In this document: one piece after another, positions 1-8,277 of the stretch
Position numbering within the stretch: position 1 is the first letter of the stretch
Layout of the letters: every line of letters begins with the position of its first letter
Source: Comamonas testosteroni
GTDB taxonomy: Bacteria > Pseudomonadota > Gammaproteobacteria > Burkholderiales > Burkholderiaceae_C
Reading direction: 5' to 3'
Length of the DNA stretch: 64,000 nucleotides
Assembly (NCBI RefSeq): GCF_014076415.1
Contig: NZ_CP043568.1
Location: 62,001 to 126,000 of the forward strand
Notes under the pieces: model-generated
What the model saw: only the letters and a program-made list of their open reading frames with translations
Told to the model about the DNA's origin: nothing
Databases searched by the model: none
Translations under genes and position numbers: made by a program

Positions 1-55
1 TGCGGTTGGGCAGACGCAGGCTGCCTGCTTCAATCGGTTCGAACAATGAGGTCAT
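1..55 (-). CDS. Old Yellow Enzyme family oxidoreductase, N-terminus only
   Basis: Only the first 18 codons are inside the window; the gene runs off the left edge. The ATG at 55-53 is preceded by CTGGAG with about 7 bases of spacing. The visible peptide begins MTSLFEPIEAG and continues to LPNR, the typical start of FMN-dependent alkene reductases and NADH:flavin oxidoreductases (Old Yellow Enzyme family), where this segment leads into the first beta strand of the TIM barrel. Such enzymes reduce activated C=C bonds with NAD(P)H. Its promoter must lie in or beside the inverted-repeat element that begins 45 bp upstream. The family call rests on a very short segment, so the substrate cannot be inferred. 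Confidence 0.6.
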   Translation of the reverse strand, partial: MTSLFEPIEAGSLRLPNR

Positions 56-99
56 GCAGAACTCCAGATGAAAAAAGCTCGGTGGGTACCGAGCTCCTA

Positions 100-422
100 G
101 AACGTGTTGACGATCTCCTCGCGCCGCGACAGAGGCTTTGCGGGATGGGATGCAAGGGGGCGGCCCCCCGCGCGCGATACCGCAGCAATAGCCGTGCTAT
201 TGCGAGGATTGGCGCGGCCGGCGAGGCAACGCCGCAGACCGCCCCTGACCGGGCGTCCCTGACCGGGCGTCCGCAAAGACACTGTCCCGAAGGGTTGGAG
301 CGAAATCGGGCGATTTCTGTGCGCTGTCTCTTGCTTGCACCCCGGTGCAAGCGGCGAGCCATCGCTTCGAGCTCATCCCGATTGCGCTCCAACGCGGCTG
401 CGTAGAGATCGTAAATACGTTC
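100..422. mobile_element. Miniature inverted-repeat element candidate (323 bp)
   Basis: The interval is bounded by imperfect 18-bp inverted repeats (100-117 and 405-422, 15 of 18 matching). Inside are a nested inverted repeat (295-310 with 377-392, 15 of 16), two perfect hairpins (185-203 and 333-352) and a perfect 14-bp tandem duplication (245-258, 259-272). It fills the space between the OYE start and the end of the GST gene. No target-site duplication is evident. Open frames cross it, including a minus frame rich in Arg and Glu, but the density of symmetry argues for a non-autonomous element rather than a gene. The exact ends are uncertain. Confidence 0.55.
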
Positions 423-447
423 TCAGTGTGCATGGGTGTCGAAAAAC

Positions 448-1056
448 TTACTTGAGCAAGCCTTCTGCCTTCATGGCGGCCTGCACTGCGGGGCGCGCCA
501 GAATGCGCTCGCGATAAGCCTGAAGGTGCTGCAGTTCAGAGATGTCCAGGCCCACAAATTGGGCCCAGCCTGTGACCGTGAAAAAGTAGGCATCGGCCAC
601 GGTGAACTGATCACCCATCAGATAGGACTTGTTGGCGAGCTGCTCGTTGACCCAGCTCAGGCGCTTGAGCAGATTGCCGCGCAGCACAGTTTTGAAGTCT
701 TCGGGCGTTGTGGGGCTGAACAAGGGGCTGAATCCCTTGTGCACCTCGGTGCTGATGAAGTTCAGCCATTCCTGCAGGTGGTAGCGGGCCACGGTGCCGT
801 TGGCCGGCGCCAGGTTCTTTTCGGGGGCCAGGTCGGCGAGGTACTGAACAATGGCCGGACCTTCGTGCAAGGTGTCGCCGTTGTCCAGCACCAGAAAGGG
901 CACATAGCCCAGCGGATTGATGCCGTAGTAATCCGTTCCGTCCTGGAGCTTGTGGCTCTTGGTGCTGACCATCACGGTTTCATGCGGCAGGCCTGCTTCA
1001 TGCAGCACGATGTGCGGAGACATGGAGCAAGCGCCGGGGCTGTAGTAAAGCTTCAT
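448..1056 (-). CDS. gst: Glutathione S-transferase, beta class
   Basis: A 202-residue cytosolic transferase that conjugates glutathione to electrophiles. The N-terminal thioredoxin-like domain (about 1-80) opens MKLYYSPGACS with Cys10, the cysteine characteristic of bacterial beta-class GSTs, and has the NPLGYVP cis-proline and the EGPAIVQYL glutathione-binding segments. The all-helical C-terminal domain follows, with the conserved helix starting QFTVADAYFF. Length and sequence resemble E. coli GstA (201 aa). The chosen ATG at 1056 has GAGAG about 10 bases upstream; an in-frame ATG seven codons earlier is less likely. A detoxification role is likely, but the substrate is unknown. Confidence 0.92.
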   Translation of the reverse strand: MKLYYSPGACSMSPHIVLHEAGLPHETVMVSTKSHKLQDGTDYYGINPLGYVPFLVLDNGDTLHEGPAIVQYLADLAPEKNLAPANGTVARYHLQEWLNFISTEVHKGFSPLFSPTTPEDFKTVLRGNLLKRLSWVNEQLANKSYLMGDQFTVADAYFFTVTGWAQFVGLDISELQHLQAYRERILARPAVQAAMKAEGLLK

Positions 1057-1161
1057 GGTGAGTGGCTCTCTATGCAATGAAAAGACAAGCGCCCATGCTA
1101 AACCGGTTGCACTTCATATGCATGCGCAGCCGGCAGAAGTCCGGATCGGAGAGGAGATTGC

Positions 1162-1737
1162 TCAGCCCAGGCGCCCTGCAGCCCACAGCACCTGCTGCAC
1201 AAGAGCCTCCATGCCTTGCTGGTTCTGCGCGCGCAGCAGATGACCCTGGGCATCGAAAGCCTCTGCCGCATGGCTCACGGCATGGCTGCGCGGTGCTACC
1301 CAGCATTCCAGATTCAATAGCAGCGCAGCGAGGTGAGACTGGGCTCTTAGGCCGCCAAGACCGCCAGGCGAGGCACTGGCCATGCCGACGACCTTGTTGC
1401 GAAAGGGCAGGACACCGTCGGACCACTGCGCATCGCCCTTGACCGGGCTGGAGGCCCAGTCAATCGCGTTCTTGAGCAGGGCCGGGTAGCTGCCGTTGTA
1501 CTCGGGGCTGCAGACAATCCAGGCTGCATGGCTGTGCATGGCCTGCTTGAGGCGAATGACGTCGGCAGGCGTTCCCTGGGCCTCGAGGTCGGCGTTGTAG
1601 AGCGGAATGTCGTAGTCCGACAATTCCAGCAAGCTGGGCTGTGCACCCTGTTGTTCCGCGATGGAAGCAGCCACCTTGGCCAGCTTGCGGTTGTACGAGT
1701 CCTGGCGGGTACTGCCCGCAAAAATGAGAATTTGCAT
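1162..1737 (-). CDS. NADPH-dependent FMN reductase family protein
   Basis: A 191-residue flavodoxin-like protein of the NADPH-dependent FMN reductase/quinone reductase family. The phosphate-binding loop GSTRQDSYNRKL (about residues 8-19) binds FMN, and the SPEYNGSYPALLKNAIDW stretch (about 78-95) is the family signature that shapes the flavin pocket. The family uses NAD(P)H to reduce FMN, quinones, azo dyes or chromate; which applies here cannot be read from sequence. The start MQILIFAGS is preferred over an upstream in-frame start because the Rossmann strand begins immediately. It lies on the same strand as the GST gene, 105 bp upstream of that gene's start. Confidence 0.88.
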   Translation of the reverse strand: MQILIFAGSTRQDSYNRKLAKVAASIAEQQGAQPSLLELSDYDIPLYNADLEAQGTPADVIRLKQAMHSHAAWIVCSPEYNGSYPALLKNAIDWASSPVKGDAQWSDGVLPFRNKVVGMASASPGGLGGLRAQSHLAALLLNLECWVAPRSHAVSHAAEAFDAQGHLLRAQNQQGMEALVQQVLWAAGRLG

Positions 1738-1825
1738 GCAGTGGATTGCAGCACAGAGCGATTGCATTTTTCATGCATAGACGGGGCTATCAGGGCAAAC
1801 ATCTAGGCTGCACTTCAGACCGCCA

Positions 1826-1841
1826 TGTTTCACGTGAAACC
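1826..1841. other. parS-like ParB binding site (15/16)
   Basis: TGTTTCACGTGAAAC followed by C matches 15 of 16 bases of the near-universal palindromic parS consensus. It is intergenic, 153 bp before the mnmG start. The parA and parB genes that would use it lie 3.5-5 kb downstream. Confidence 0.85.
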
Positions 1842-1993
1842 CCCCTGGCAAGGCATTGTTGCGCCAATGGTGGGAAAATTGCAGGTTCCCCAGCAGGGAT
1901 GACATGGCGCGAGAACATGTCCGCCTGCCGTGAGAGCCGAGGCATGGTTGCTTCGTGCAGGGGCAAGGGCCGGGCTCGGCCCGGAGCAGGAAT

Positions 1994-3958
1994 ATGTTGT
2001 ACCCACAGGAATTTGATGTGATCGTGGTCGGTGGCGGCCACGCCGGCACCGAGGCTGCGTTGGCCGCTGCACGCATGGGCAGCAAGACATTGCTGCTGAC
2101 CCACAATATCGAAACCCTGGGGCAGATGAGCTGCAACCCCAGCATCGGCGGTATCGGCAAGGGCCATCTGGTCAAGGAAGTCGATGCCCTGGGTGGCGCC
2201 ATGGCCCTGGCTACGGACAAGGGCGGCATCCAGTTCCGCATCCTGAACAGCTCCAAGGGTCCGGCGGTACGCGCCACGCGTGCCCAGGCCGACCGCATTC
2301 TGTACAAGGCCGCGATTCGCGAGATGCTGGAAAACCAGCCCAATCTCTGGCTCTTCCAGCAGGCCGTGGATGACCTGATGGTGGAGGGCGACCGCGTGGT
2401 CGGTGCCGTCACCCAGGTTGGTCTCAAGTTCCGCAGCCGCACCGTGGTGTTGACCGCGGGTACCTTCCTCGATGGCAAGATTCACGTGGGCCTGAACAAC
2501 TATGCGGCAGGCCGTGCGGGCGATCCTCCGGCCGTGAGCCTGTCGGCGCGCCTGAAGGAGCTCAAGCTGCCGCAGGGGCGCCTGAAGACCGGCACGCCCC
2601 CGCGCATCGACGGCCGCAGCATCGACTTCAGCCAGTGCGAGGAACAACCCGGCGACGGCATGCCAGGCGGCGTGAACGAGGGCGAAGTGCCCGTCTTCAG
2701 CTTCATGGGCAACCGTGCCATGCATCCCCGGCAGATGCCTTGCTGGATCACGCACACCAATGCGCGCACCCACGAGATCATTCGCAGCGGCTTTGACCGC
2801 AGTCCCATGTTCACCGGCAAGATCGAGGGCGTGGGTCCGCGTTACTGCCCCAGCGTGGAAGACAAGATCAACCGTTTTGCGGACAAGGAAAGCCACCAGA
2901 TCTTCCTTGAGCCTGAAGGCCTGACCACGCACGAGTTCTACCCCAACGGGATCTCCACCAGCCTGCCGTTCGACATTCAGTACGAACTGGTGCGCAGCAT
3001 GAAGGGGCTGGAGAACGCCCACATCCTGCGCCCAGGCTATGCCATCGAGTACGACTATTTCGATCCGCGCTCGCTCAAGAGCAGCTTCGAGACCAAGCAG
3101 ATCCAGGGTCTGTTCTTTGCTGGCCAGATCAATGGCACGACCGGCTATGAAGAGGCGGCCGCCCAGGGCCTGTTCGCCGGCCTGAACGCAGCGCTGCAGT
3201 GCCGTGGCGAAGGCCCCTGGATGCCGCGTCGTGACGAGGCCTATCTGGGCGTGCTGGTCGACGATCTGATCACCAAGGGCGTGACCGAGCCCTATCGCAT
3301 GTTCACCAGCCGCGCCGAGTTCCGCCTGCAGCTGCGCGAAGACAATGCCGATATGCGCCTGACCGAAGCGGGCCGCCAGATGGGTCTGGTCGATGATGCG
3401 CGCTGGGACTCCTTCAGCCGCAAGCGCGATGCTGTTTCACGTGAAACAGAGCGCCTCAAGTCCACCTGGGTGAACCCGCGTGTCGTGGCTGCGGAAGAGT
3501 CCGAACGCGTGCTGGGCAAGGCCATGGAGCGCGAATACAACCTGTTCGACCTGCTGCGCCGCCCCGGTGTGGATTACGACAAGCTCATGGGAATGAACCA
3601 GGGCAAGTACGCCTGCGCCGATGTGCAGCCCGAGGCGCTGGGCGAACTCAGCGCTCCTGTGATCGAGCAGGTGGAAATCGCTGCCAAGTACTCTGGCTAT
3701 ATCGACCGCCAGAAGGATGAAGTCGAACGCGCTGCGCATTTCGAGCGTTTGCGTCTGCCGCTGGACTTCGACTATATGCAGGTGGCTGCGCTGTCCTTCG
3801 AGGTGCGCCAGAAGCTGCAAAAGCACAGGCCCGAAACCCTGGGCCAGGCTTCGCGTATTTCGGGAGTGACGCCTGCAGCCATCTCGCTGCTCATGGTGCA
3901 TCTGAAAAAAGGCGGCTTCAAGGGCTTTGCCACTCAGAACGAAGAGGCTTCCGCATGA
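1994..3958 (+). CDS. mnmG: tRNA 5-carboxymethylaminomethyluridine modification enzyme MnmG (GidA)
   Basis: A 654-residue FAD protein that, with MnmE, installs the (carboxymethyl)aminomethyl group on U34 of several tRNAs. The N-terminal dinucleotide fold shows [13 protein letters not shown] (about residues 11-23), followed by the family signature [17 protein letters not shown], and later [18 protein letters not shown] and the catalytic-site [12 protein letters not shown] segments. The C-terminal helical domain that contacts MnmE and tRNA is complete. The ATG at 1994 is preceded by GGAGCAGG; an in-frame start 13 codons earlier has no comparable site. The stop overlaps the rsmG start (ATGA), so the two are translationally coupled. 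A perfect parS site is embedded in codons near 3433. Confidence 0.98.
   Translation: MLYPQEFDVIVVGGGHAGTEAALAAARMGSKTLLLTHNIETLGQMSCNPSIGGIGKGHLVKEVDALGGAMALATDKGGIQFRILNSSKGPAVRATRAQADRILYKAAIREMLENQPNLWLFQQAVDDLMVEGDRVVGAVTQVGLKFRSRTVVLTAGTFLDGKIHVGLNNYAAGRAGDPPAVSLSARLKELKLPQGRLKTGTPPRIDGRSIDFSQCEEQPGDGMPGGVNEGEVPVFSFMGNRAMHPRQMPCWITHTNARTHEIIRSGFDRSPMFTGKIEGVGPRYCPSVEDKINRFADKESHQIFLEPEGLTTHEFYPNGISTSLPFDIQYELVRSMKGLENAHILRPGYAIEYDYFDPRSLKSSFETKQIQGLFFAGQINGTTGYEEAAAQGLFAGLNAALQCRGEGPWMPRRDEAYLGVLVDDLITKGVTEPYRMFTSRAEFRLQLREDNADMRLTEAGRQMGLVDDARWDSFSRKRDAVSRETERLKSTWVNPRVVAAEESERVLGKAMEREYNLFDLLRRPGVDYDKLMGMNQGKYACADVQPEALGELSAPVIEQVEIAAKYSGYIDRQKDEVERAAHFERLRLPLDFDYMQVAALSFEVRQKLQKHRPETLGQASRISGVTPAAISLLMVHLKKGGFKGFATQNEEASA
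3433..3448. other. parS site (perfect 16-mer) inside mnmG
   Basis: TGTTTCACGTGAAACA is a perfect match to the parS palindrome. It lies in the mnmG coding frame, where it encodes VSRET. It is expected to be bound by ParB encoded at 6765-7694. Confidence 0.95.
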
Positions 3959-4617
3959 GCCAGGTTTTGCGTACCCAGCTGGAGCAAGGCGTCCGGGCAC
4001 TGAAGCTGGAACTGGCCCCGGCCCAGATCGATCTGCTGATGTCCTTCATGGATCTGCTGCAGAAGTGGAACAAGGTCTACAACCTGACGTCGGTGCGTGA
4101 TCCCCAGGAGATGCTGACGCATCACCTGCTCGACAGCCTGGCCGCCGTGCCCGCCTTGCTGCGGCATGTGAGCCGCCTGCCGGTGGAAGAGGGCAAGCGC
4201 CTGCCGCTGCTGGATGTGGGCTCCGGCGGTGGTTTGCCCGGTGTGGTGTTTGCCATCTGCTGCCCGCAGATCGATGTGAACTGCGTGGATACCGTGGGCA
4301 AGAAGGCTGCTTTCATCCAGCAGGTGGCTGCATCCTTGCGCCTGCCCAATCTGCGCGGTATTCATGACCGGGTGGAAAACCTCAAGACCCGGTATCCGGT
4401 CATCAGCTGCCGAGCCTTTGCGTCCTTGGCGGACTTCACCACCTGGTCGCGCAAGGCTCTGGCAGAGGACGGCATCTGGTTTGCCATGAAGGGCAAGCAC
4501 CCCGAAGAGGAAATTGCTGCGCTGCCTGCTGATGTGAAAGTGTTTCACGTGGAACCATTACAGGTTCCCGGCCTGGATGCCGAGCGCTGCGTGATCTGGT
4601 TGAAGCTGGCTTCTTGA
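3955..4617 (+). CDS. rsmG: 16S rRNA (guanine527-N7)-methyltransferase RsmG (GidB)
   Basis: A 220-residue SAM-dependent methyltransferase that methylates G527 of 16S rRNA. The hallmark SAM-binding loop [12 protein letters not shown] and the preceding HHLLDSLA segment are present, as is [10 protein letters not shown] near the C-terminus. Length fits the family (about 207-220 aa). The start overlaps the mnmG stop by four bases, the classic gidA-gidB arrangement found next to parAB. In other bacteria loss of this gene gives low-level streptomycin resistance (family knowledge). A degenerate parS sequence lies in its 3' part (VFHVE codons). A terminator hairpin follows the stop. Confidence 0.97.
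   Translation: MSQVLRTQLEQGVRALKLELAPAQIDLLMSFMDLLQKWNKVYNLTSVRDPQEMLTHHLLDSLAAVPALLRHVSRLPVEEGKRLPLLDVGSGGGLPGVVFAICCPQIDVNCVDTVGKKAAFIQQVAASLRLPNLRGIHDRVENLKTRYPVISCRAFASLADFTTWSRKALAEDGIWFAMKGKHPEEEIAALPADVKVFHVEPLQVPGLDAERCVIWLKLAS
4541..4556. other. Degenerate parS-like site inside rsmG (14/16)
   Basis: TGTTTCACGTGGAACC differs from the parS consensus at two positions in one half-site. It lies within the rsmG frame. Binding affinity may be reduced, but its place in the cluster of four sites suggests it is functional. Confidence 0.65.
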
Positions 4618-4634
4618 TCGGTAAAGCTTGGTCG

Positions 4635-4670
4635 GGCACTTTGTTTCCAAGGGGGACAAAGTGCCTTTTT
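4635..4670 (+). terminator. Rho-independent terminator after rsmG
   Basis: A perfect 10-bp stem, GGCACTTTGT with ACAAAGTGCC, encloses an 11-base loop and is followed by TTTTT. It lies 17 bp after the rsmG stop and separates mnmG-rsmG from the LysE gene. Confidence 0.85.
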
Positions 4671-4760
4671 ACATACTGTGTCAGGCAACATCTGTGCAAT
4701 GCAGATGCACCTGCCATGGCCCTCGCATAAACTTGCTGTTTTCCATCGCGCAGGGTTTGA

Positions 4761-5372
4761 ATGTTTGGCATCTCTGATTACGGCGCTTTTGCAGCCGCCG
4801 TTACCGTTTTCTTGCTGATCCCTGGACCAGGCAATCTGGCCTTGATTACCTCCACGGGCAAGGGCGGATGGAGAGCGGGCCTTGCATGCTGCCTGGGTGT
4901 GATGGCCGCCGATCAGGTGCTGATGTGGCTGGCCGTGGCAGGCGTGGCGGCGGTGCTGGCTGCCTATCCGGCGGCCTTCCATGCCGTGCAATGGGTGGGG
5001 GTGGCCTATCTGGCCTGGCTGGGCTACAAGCTGCTCACGGCCAGGCCCGGCGATGCGCCGGCCATTGAAATCCAGCCGCGCCAGTATTTCCGCCAGGGTG
5101 CCCTGATCACCCTGATGAACCCCAAGGCCATTGTGTTCTACATGGCGTTCTTTCCCATGTTCGTGGACCCGGCCCGGCATCAGGGCGCCATCACCTTTGG
5201 AGTGATGGCTGCCACGGTGGCGGCAATTACCTTTATCTACAGCGTCATCGTGGTGACGCTGACCACGGTGCTGGCCGAGCGCTTGCGTGCCAACCCGGCT
5301 GTGGTGAAGTGGCTGGAAAAAACAGCCGGTGTGTTTCTGATCGGTTTTGGCCTCAAGCTGGCCGCCAACTAA
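4761..5372 (+). CDS. LysE family amino-acid exporter
   Basis: A 203-residue inner-membrane protein with about six hydrophobic segments. The PGPGN motif at residues 21-25 and the LMNPKAIVFYMAFFPMF motif about two thirds of the way along define the LysE/RhtB family, which exports amino acids (lysine, homoserine, threonine and others) by proton antiport. The specific substrate cannot be told from sequence. It starts 91 bp after the rsmG terminator and ends 12 bp before parA, so it may be co-transcribed with parA. This position between rsmG and parA is probably incidental to chromosome segregation. Confidence 0.92.
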   Translation: MFGISDYGAFAAAVTVFLLIPGPGNLALITSTGKGGWRAGLACCLGVMAADQVLMWLAVAGVAAVLAAYPAAFHAVQWVGVAYLAWLGYKLLTARPGDAPAIEIQPRQYFRQGALITLMNPKAIVFYMAFFPMFVDPARHQGAITFGVMAATVAAITFIYSVIVVTLTTVLAERLRANPAVVKWLEKTAGVFLIGFGLKLAAN

Positions 5373-5384
5373 AAGAGAAGTTCA

Positions 5385-6155
5385 ATGGCCAAAATTTTCT
5401 GCGTTGCCAATCAAAAAGGTGGAGTGGGCAAGACCACGACCACGGTCAATCTTGCCGCTGGTCTGGCCAAGGTCGGCCAGCGTGTGTTGCTGATCGACCT
5501 GGACCCGCAGGGCAATGCCACCATGGGTTCCGGCGTGGACAAGCGCGCGCTGGAACTGACGGTCTACGACGTGCTGCTGGAAAACGCCAGCGTCAAGGAA
5601 GTGGCCCAGAAGTCCGAGCAGGTCGGCTATGACGTGCTGGGCGCCAACCGCGAGCTGTCGGGTGCCGAGATCGAGCTGGTCTCGCTGGAGCGCCGCAACG
5701 AGCGCCTCAAGACCGCTCTGCAGGCCGTGGCCGCCGATTACGACTTCGTGCTGATCGACTGCCCGCCTTCGCTGTCCATGCTGACCCTGAACGGTCTGTG
5801 CTCGGCGCATGGCGTGATCGTGCCCATGCAGTGCGAGTACTTTGCACTGGAAGGCCTGACCGATCTGGTCAACACCATCAAGCAGGTGCATGCCAATATG
5901 AATCCCGACCTGCAGATCATCGGTCTGTTGCGCGTGATGTTCGATCCGCGCACCACGCTGCAGCAGCAGGTCAGCGACCAGCTCAAGGAGCATTTTGGCG
6001 ACAAGGTGTTCGATACCGTGATCCCGCGCAATGTGCGCCTGGCCGAAGCCCCCAGCTACGGCCTGCCTGGCGTGGTGTTCGACGCCTCGGCCAAGGGCAG
6101 CAAGGCCTTTGTCGAGTTCGCCGAAGAGATGGTGCGCCGCATCAAGAAAATGTGA
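5385..6155 (+). CDS. parA: Chromosome partitioning ATPase ParA (Soj)
   Basis: A 256-residue deviant-Walker ATPase. The motif [20 protein letters not shown] (from residue 9) carries the signature lysine, VLIDLDPQGNAT is Walker A', and DFVLIDCPPSLSMLTLN is Walker B. No N-terminal DNA-binding extension is present, which marks a chromosomal (Soj-type) ParA. It binds DNA non-specifically as an ATP dimer and is cycled by ParB bound at parS to move origins. AGAGAAG precedes the ATG. parB follows after one intervening hydrolase gene, and a perfect parS site begins right after the parA stop. Confidence 0.97.
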   Translation: MAKIFCVANQKGGVGKTTTTVNLAAGLAKVGQRVLLIDLDPQGNATMGSGVDKRALELTVYDVLLENASVKEVAQKSEQVGYDVLGANRELSGAEIELVSLERRNERLKTALQAVAADYDFVLIDCPPSLSMLTLNGLCSAHGVIVPMQCEYFALEGLTDLVNTIKQVHANMNPDLQIIGLLRVMFDPRTTLQQQVSDQLKEHFGDKVFDTVIPRNVRLAEAPSYGLPGVVFDASAKGSKAFVEFAEEMVRRIKKM

Positions 6156-6156
6156 G

Positions 6157-6172
6157 TGTTTCACGTGAAACA
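6157..6172. other. parS site (perfect 16-mer) after parA
   Basis: TGTTTCACGTGAAACA, a perfect palindromic match, begins 2 bp after the parA stop and lies before the hydrolase start at 6201. ParB spreading from here would cover its own operon and could repress it. Confidence 0.95.
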
Positions 6173-6200
6173 GCTCCCCATCCAGCCATCGCCAACGCCC

Positions 6201-6749
6201 ATGACCTCTGAAGCACTGAACCCGCAGCATGTCTGGCTGCTGCCCGGCTGGCAGAACTCCGACCCTGGCCACTGGCAGAGTCTGTGGCAGGACCGGTTCG
6301 GCTACCAGCGGCTGGAGCAGCATAGCTGGCAGCATCCGCTGCGCGGTGACTGGAGCATTCGCCTGCAGGAGACCGTGCTCGACGCTCCCGCCCCCGTGAC
6401 GCTGGTGGCGCACAGCCTGGGCTGCGTGCTGGTGGCATGGTGGGCGGCGCATTCTCAGGTCGCGAAAACCAAGGTGCGCGGCGCTGTGCTGGTTGCCCCC
6501 GGCGACACCGAGCAGGAGAGTCTGCGCGGCGTCCTGCCGGGCTGGTCGCCCGTGCTGCTGCAAAAGCTGCCCTTCCCGTCGATACTGGTGGGCAGCGAGA
6601 ACGACCCCAACTGCTCTGTAGCACGCGCACAGGCCATGGCACAGGGCTGGGGCAGCCGCTTCGTGAACGCGGGTGCCGCAGGCCATATCAACACGGCCAG
6701 CGGACTGGGACTGTGGGAAGCCGGGCATGAGCTGCTGCTCTCCCTTTAA
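6201..6749 (+). CDS. RBBP9/YdeN-type alpha/beta serine hydrolase
   Basis: A 182-residue single-domain hydrolase. It begins with the family motif HVWLLPGWQNSDPGHWQSLW, has the nucleophile elbow AHSLG (GxSxG-like serine), an aspartate in GSENDP, and a histidine in AAGHIN, giving a complete catalytic triad for the RBBP9/YdeN family. The physiological substrate of this family is mostly unknown. A GTG start at 6156 would read through the parS site; I prefer the ATG at 6201 because the fold begins just after it, although no strong Shine-Dalgarno precedes either. It sits between parA and parB on the same strand, 15 bp before parB. Confidence 0.85.
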   Translation: MTSEALNPQHVWLLPGWQNSDPGHWQSLWQDRFGYQRLEQHSWQHPLRGDWSIRLQETVLDAPAPVTLVAHSLGCVLVAWWAAHSQVAKTKVRGAVLVAPGDTEQESLRGVLPGWSPVLLQKLPFPSILVGSENDPNCSVARAQAMAQGWGSRFVNAGAAGHINTASGLGLWEAGHELLLSL

Positions 6750-6764
6750 AGAAAGAATTCAGCA

Positions 6765-7694
6765 ATGGTGACTAAGAAACCCAAGGGCCTGGGACGTGGT
6801 CTGGAAGCCCTGCTGGGCCCCAAGGTCAGTGAAGCAGAGCAGGCCGCTGCGAGCGGGTCTCAGGCCAATCTGCCGAGCACCCTGGCACTCAATGTGATGG
6901 TGGCTGGCCAGTACCAGCCGCGCACCCGCATGGACGAAGGTGCCCTGTACGAGCTGGCCGAGAGCATCAAGGCCCAGGGCATCATGCAGCCGATTCTGGT
7001 GCGCCAGCTCTCCCGGGGCGACAACGCCGGCAAGTACGAAATCATTGCCGGCGAGCGGCGCTTCCGTGCCGCGCATATCGCGGGTCTGTCCGAGGTGCCG
7101 GTGCTGGTGCGCGAAGTGCCCGACGAGGCGGCGGCGGCCATGGCACTGATCGAGAACATTCAGCGCGAAGACCTGAATCCGCTGGAAGAGGCGCAGGGTC
7201 TGGCCCGTCTGGTCAAGGAATTCGGTCTGACCCACGAGCAGACCGCGCAGGCCGTGGGCCGCTCGCGCAGCGCCGCCACCAATCTGCTGCGTCTGCTGAA
7301 TCTGGCCGAGCCCGTGCAGACCATGCTGATGGCCGGCGATATCGACATGGGTCATGCGCGGGCGCTGCTGACCCTGGACCGTGCCACCCAGATCACGGCA
7401 GGCAACCAGATCGCAGCCAAGAAGATGTCGGTGCGCGAGGCCGAGTCGCTGGTCAAGAAGATCGGTGCCGAGTTCAATCTGACGCGCCAGAAGGCCAAGA
7501 AGGATGGCAAGTCGCGCGACGTGAAACGCATCGAGGAAGAGCTGTCCGACCTGCTCACTGCCGATGTCGAGGTGCGCATCAAGAAGACCGTGCGCCGCCA
7601 TGGCAAGCAGCAGGAAATGGGCGAGATCGCCATCCAGTTCGGCTCGCTTGACGAGCTCAACGGCATCATCGAAAAGCTGCGTGGTGAAGCCTGA
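6765..7694 (+). CDS. parB: Chromosome partitioning protein ParB (Spo0J)
   Basis: A 309-residue parS-binding CTP-dependent clamp. The N-terminal tail KKPKGLGRGLEALLG stimulates ParA. The CTPase/ParB-N domain includes YQPRTRMDE, IMQPILVRQ, GERRFRAAHIAG and ENIQREDLNPLEEAQG. A helix-turn-helix follows (LTHEQTAQAVGRSRSAATNLLRLL), then a basic linker and a C-terminal dimerisation segment. All are in family order and the length is normal. AAAGAA lies upstream of the ATG. Its probable targets are the four parS-like sites at 1826, 3433, 4541 and 6157. The next gene overlaps its 3' end. Confidence 0.97.
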   Translation: MVTKKPKGLGRGLEALLGPKVSEAEQAAASGSQANLPSTLALNVMVAGQYQPRTRMDEGALYELAESIKAQGIMQPILVRQLSRGDNAGKYEIIAGERRFRAAHIAGLSEVPVLVREVPDEAAAAMALIENIQREDLNPLEEAQGLARLVKEFGLTHEQTAQAVGRSRSAATNLLRLLNLAEPVQTMLMAGDIDMGHARALLTLDRATQITAGNQIAAKKMSVREAESLVKKIGAEFNLTRQKAKKDGKSRDVKRIEEELSDLLTADVEVRIKKTVRRHGKQQEMGEIAIQFGSLDELNGIIEKLRGEA

Positions 7695-8223
7695 GTGCCT
7701 GACCACCCCAAGGCTGATTCTGCGGCAATGGACGCCGCAGGATTTGCCGGAGTTTGCCGCGCTCAATGCGGACACGGAAGTCATGCGCTACTTCCCGAGC
7801 GTGCTGGACAGGCAGGCCAGCGATGCCCTGGCCGCCAAGGCCGAGGCTTTGATTGCCGAGCGTGGCTGGGGATTCTGGGTTGCGCAGGATAGAGCCACCG
7901 GGCACTTGGCAGGAATGATTGGCTTGCACACTCCTGCAGCAGAGCTACCGTTTTCACCCTGCGTGGAGGTAGGCTGGCGGCTGGCCCGGCCATACTGGGG
8001 CAAAGGTCTGGCGACAGAGGGCGCAAAAGCTGCGCTGGATTTTGCGTGGAATGAGCTGCAGCTGGATGAAGTTGTGGCGTTCACGGCGGTGCCGAACAAG
8101 CCCTCGCAGGCCGTAATGCAGCGTCTGGGAATGCAGCCCGATGCGCAGACATTCATGCACCCTGATCTGCCATCCGACCATGCTCTGGCTGAGCACTGTC
8201 TCTACCGTATTCGCCGCAGCTGA
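7684..8223 (+). CDS. GNAT family N-acetyltransferase (RimJ/RimL type)
   Basis: A 179-residue acetyltransferase. The opening LTTPRLILRQWTPQDLPEFAAL is the classic RimJ/RimL-like start; EVGWRLARPYWGKGLATEGAKA supplies the pyrophosphate-binding loop for acetyl-CoA (Q/RxxGxG/A-like), and VPNKPSQAVMQRLGM is the C-terminal alpha-4 signature. It probably acetylates an amine on a small molecule or a protein N-terminus; the target is unknown. No ATG fits; the best start is a GTG at 7684 overlapping the parB 3' end by 11 bp (GTG at 7681 is an alternative), suggesting translational coupling to parB. A strong bidirectional terminator follows. Confidence 0.85.
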   Translation: MKPECLTTPRLILRQWTPQDLPEFAALNADTEVMRYFPSVLDRQASDALAAKAEALIAERGWGFWVAQDRATGHLAGMIGLHTPAAELPFSPCVEVGWRLARPYWGKGLATEGAKAALDFAWNELQLDEVVAFTAVPNKPSQAVMQRLGMQPDAQTFMHPDLPSDHALAEHCLYRIRRS

Positions 8224-8230
8224 TGCTGCA

Positions 8231-8260
8231 AAAAAGGGCATCCCTCTGGATGCCCTTTTT
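8231..8260. terminator. Bidirectional rho-independent terminator
   Basis: A perfect 13-bp stem AAAAAGGGCATCC / GGATGCCCTTTTT with a CTCT loop has an A-tract on one side and a T-tract on the other. It serves the par operon (plus) and the convergent aldolase gene (minus). Confidence 0.95.
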
Positions 8261-8277
8261 GATTCCGGTGCGGTGTT

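Noticed and set aside
30..392. Minus-strand open frame across the left element
   Set aside because: It spans perfect hairpins and a tandem repeat, has no ribosome site, and a stop sits just before the inverted-repeat end; treated as part of the element.
1..8260. Chromosome origin (oriC/dnaA) in the par region
   Set aside because: The parS cluster suggests the origin is near, but I saw no dnaA gene and no convincing cluster of DnaA boxes.
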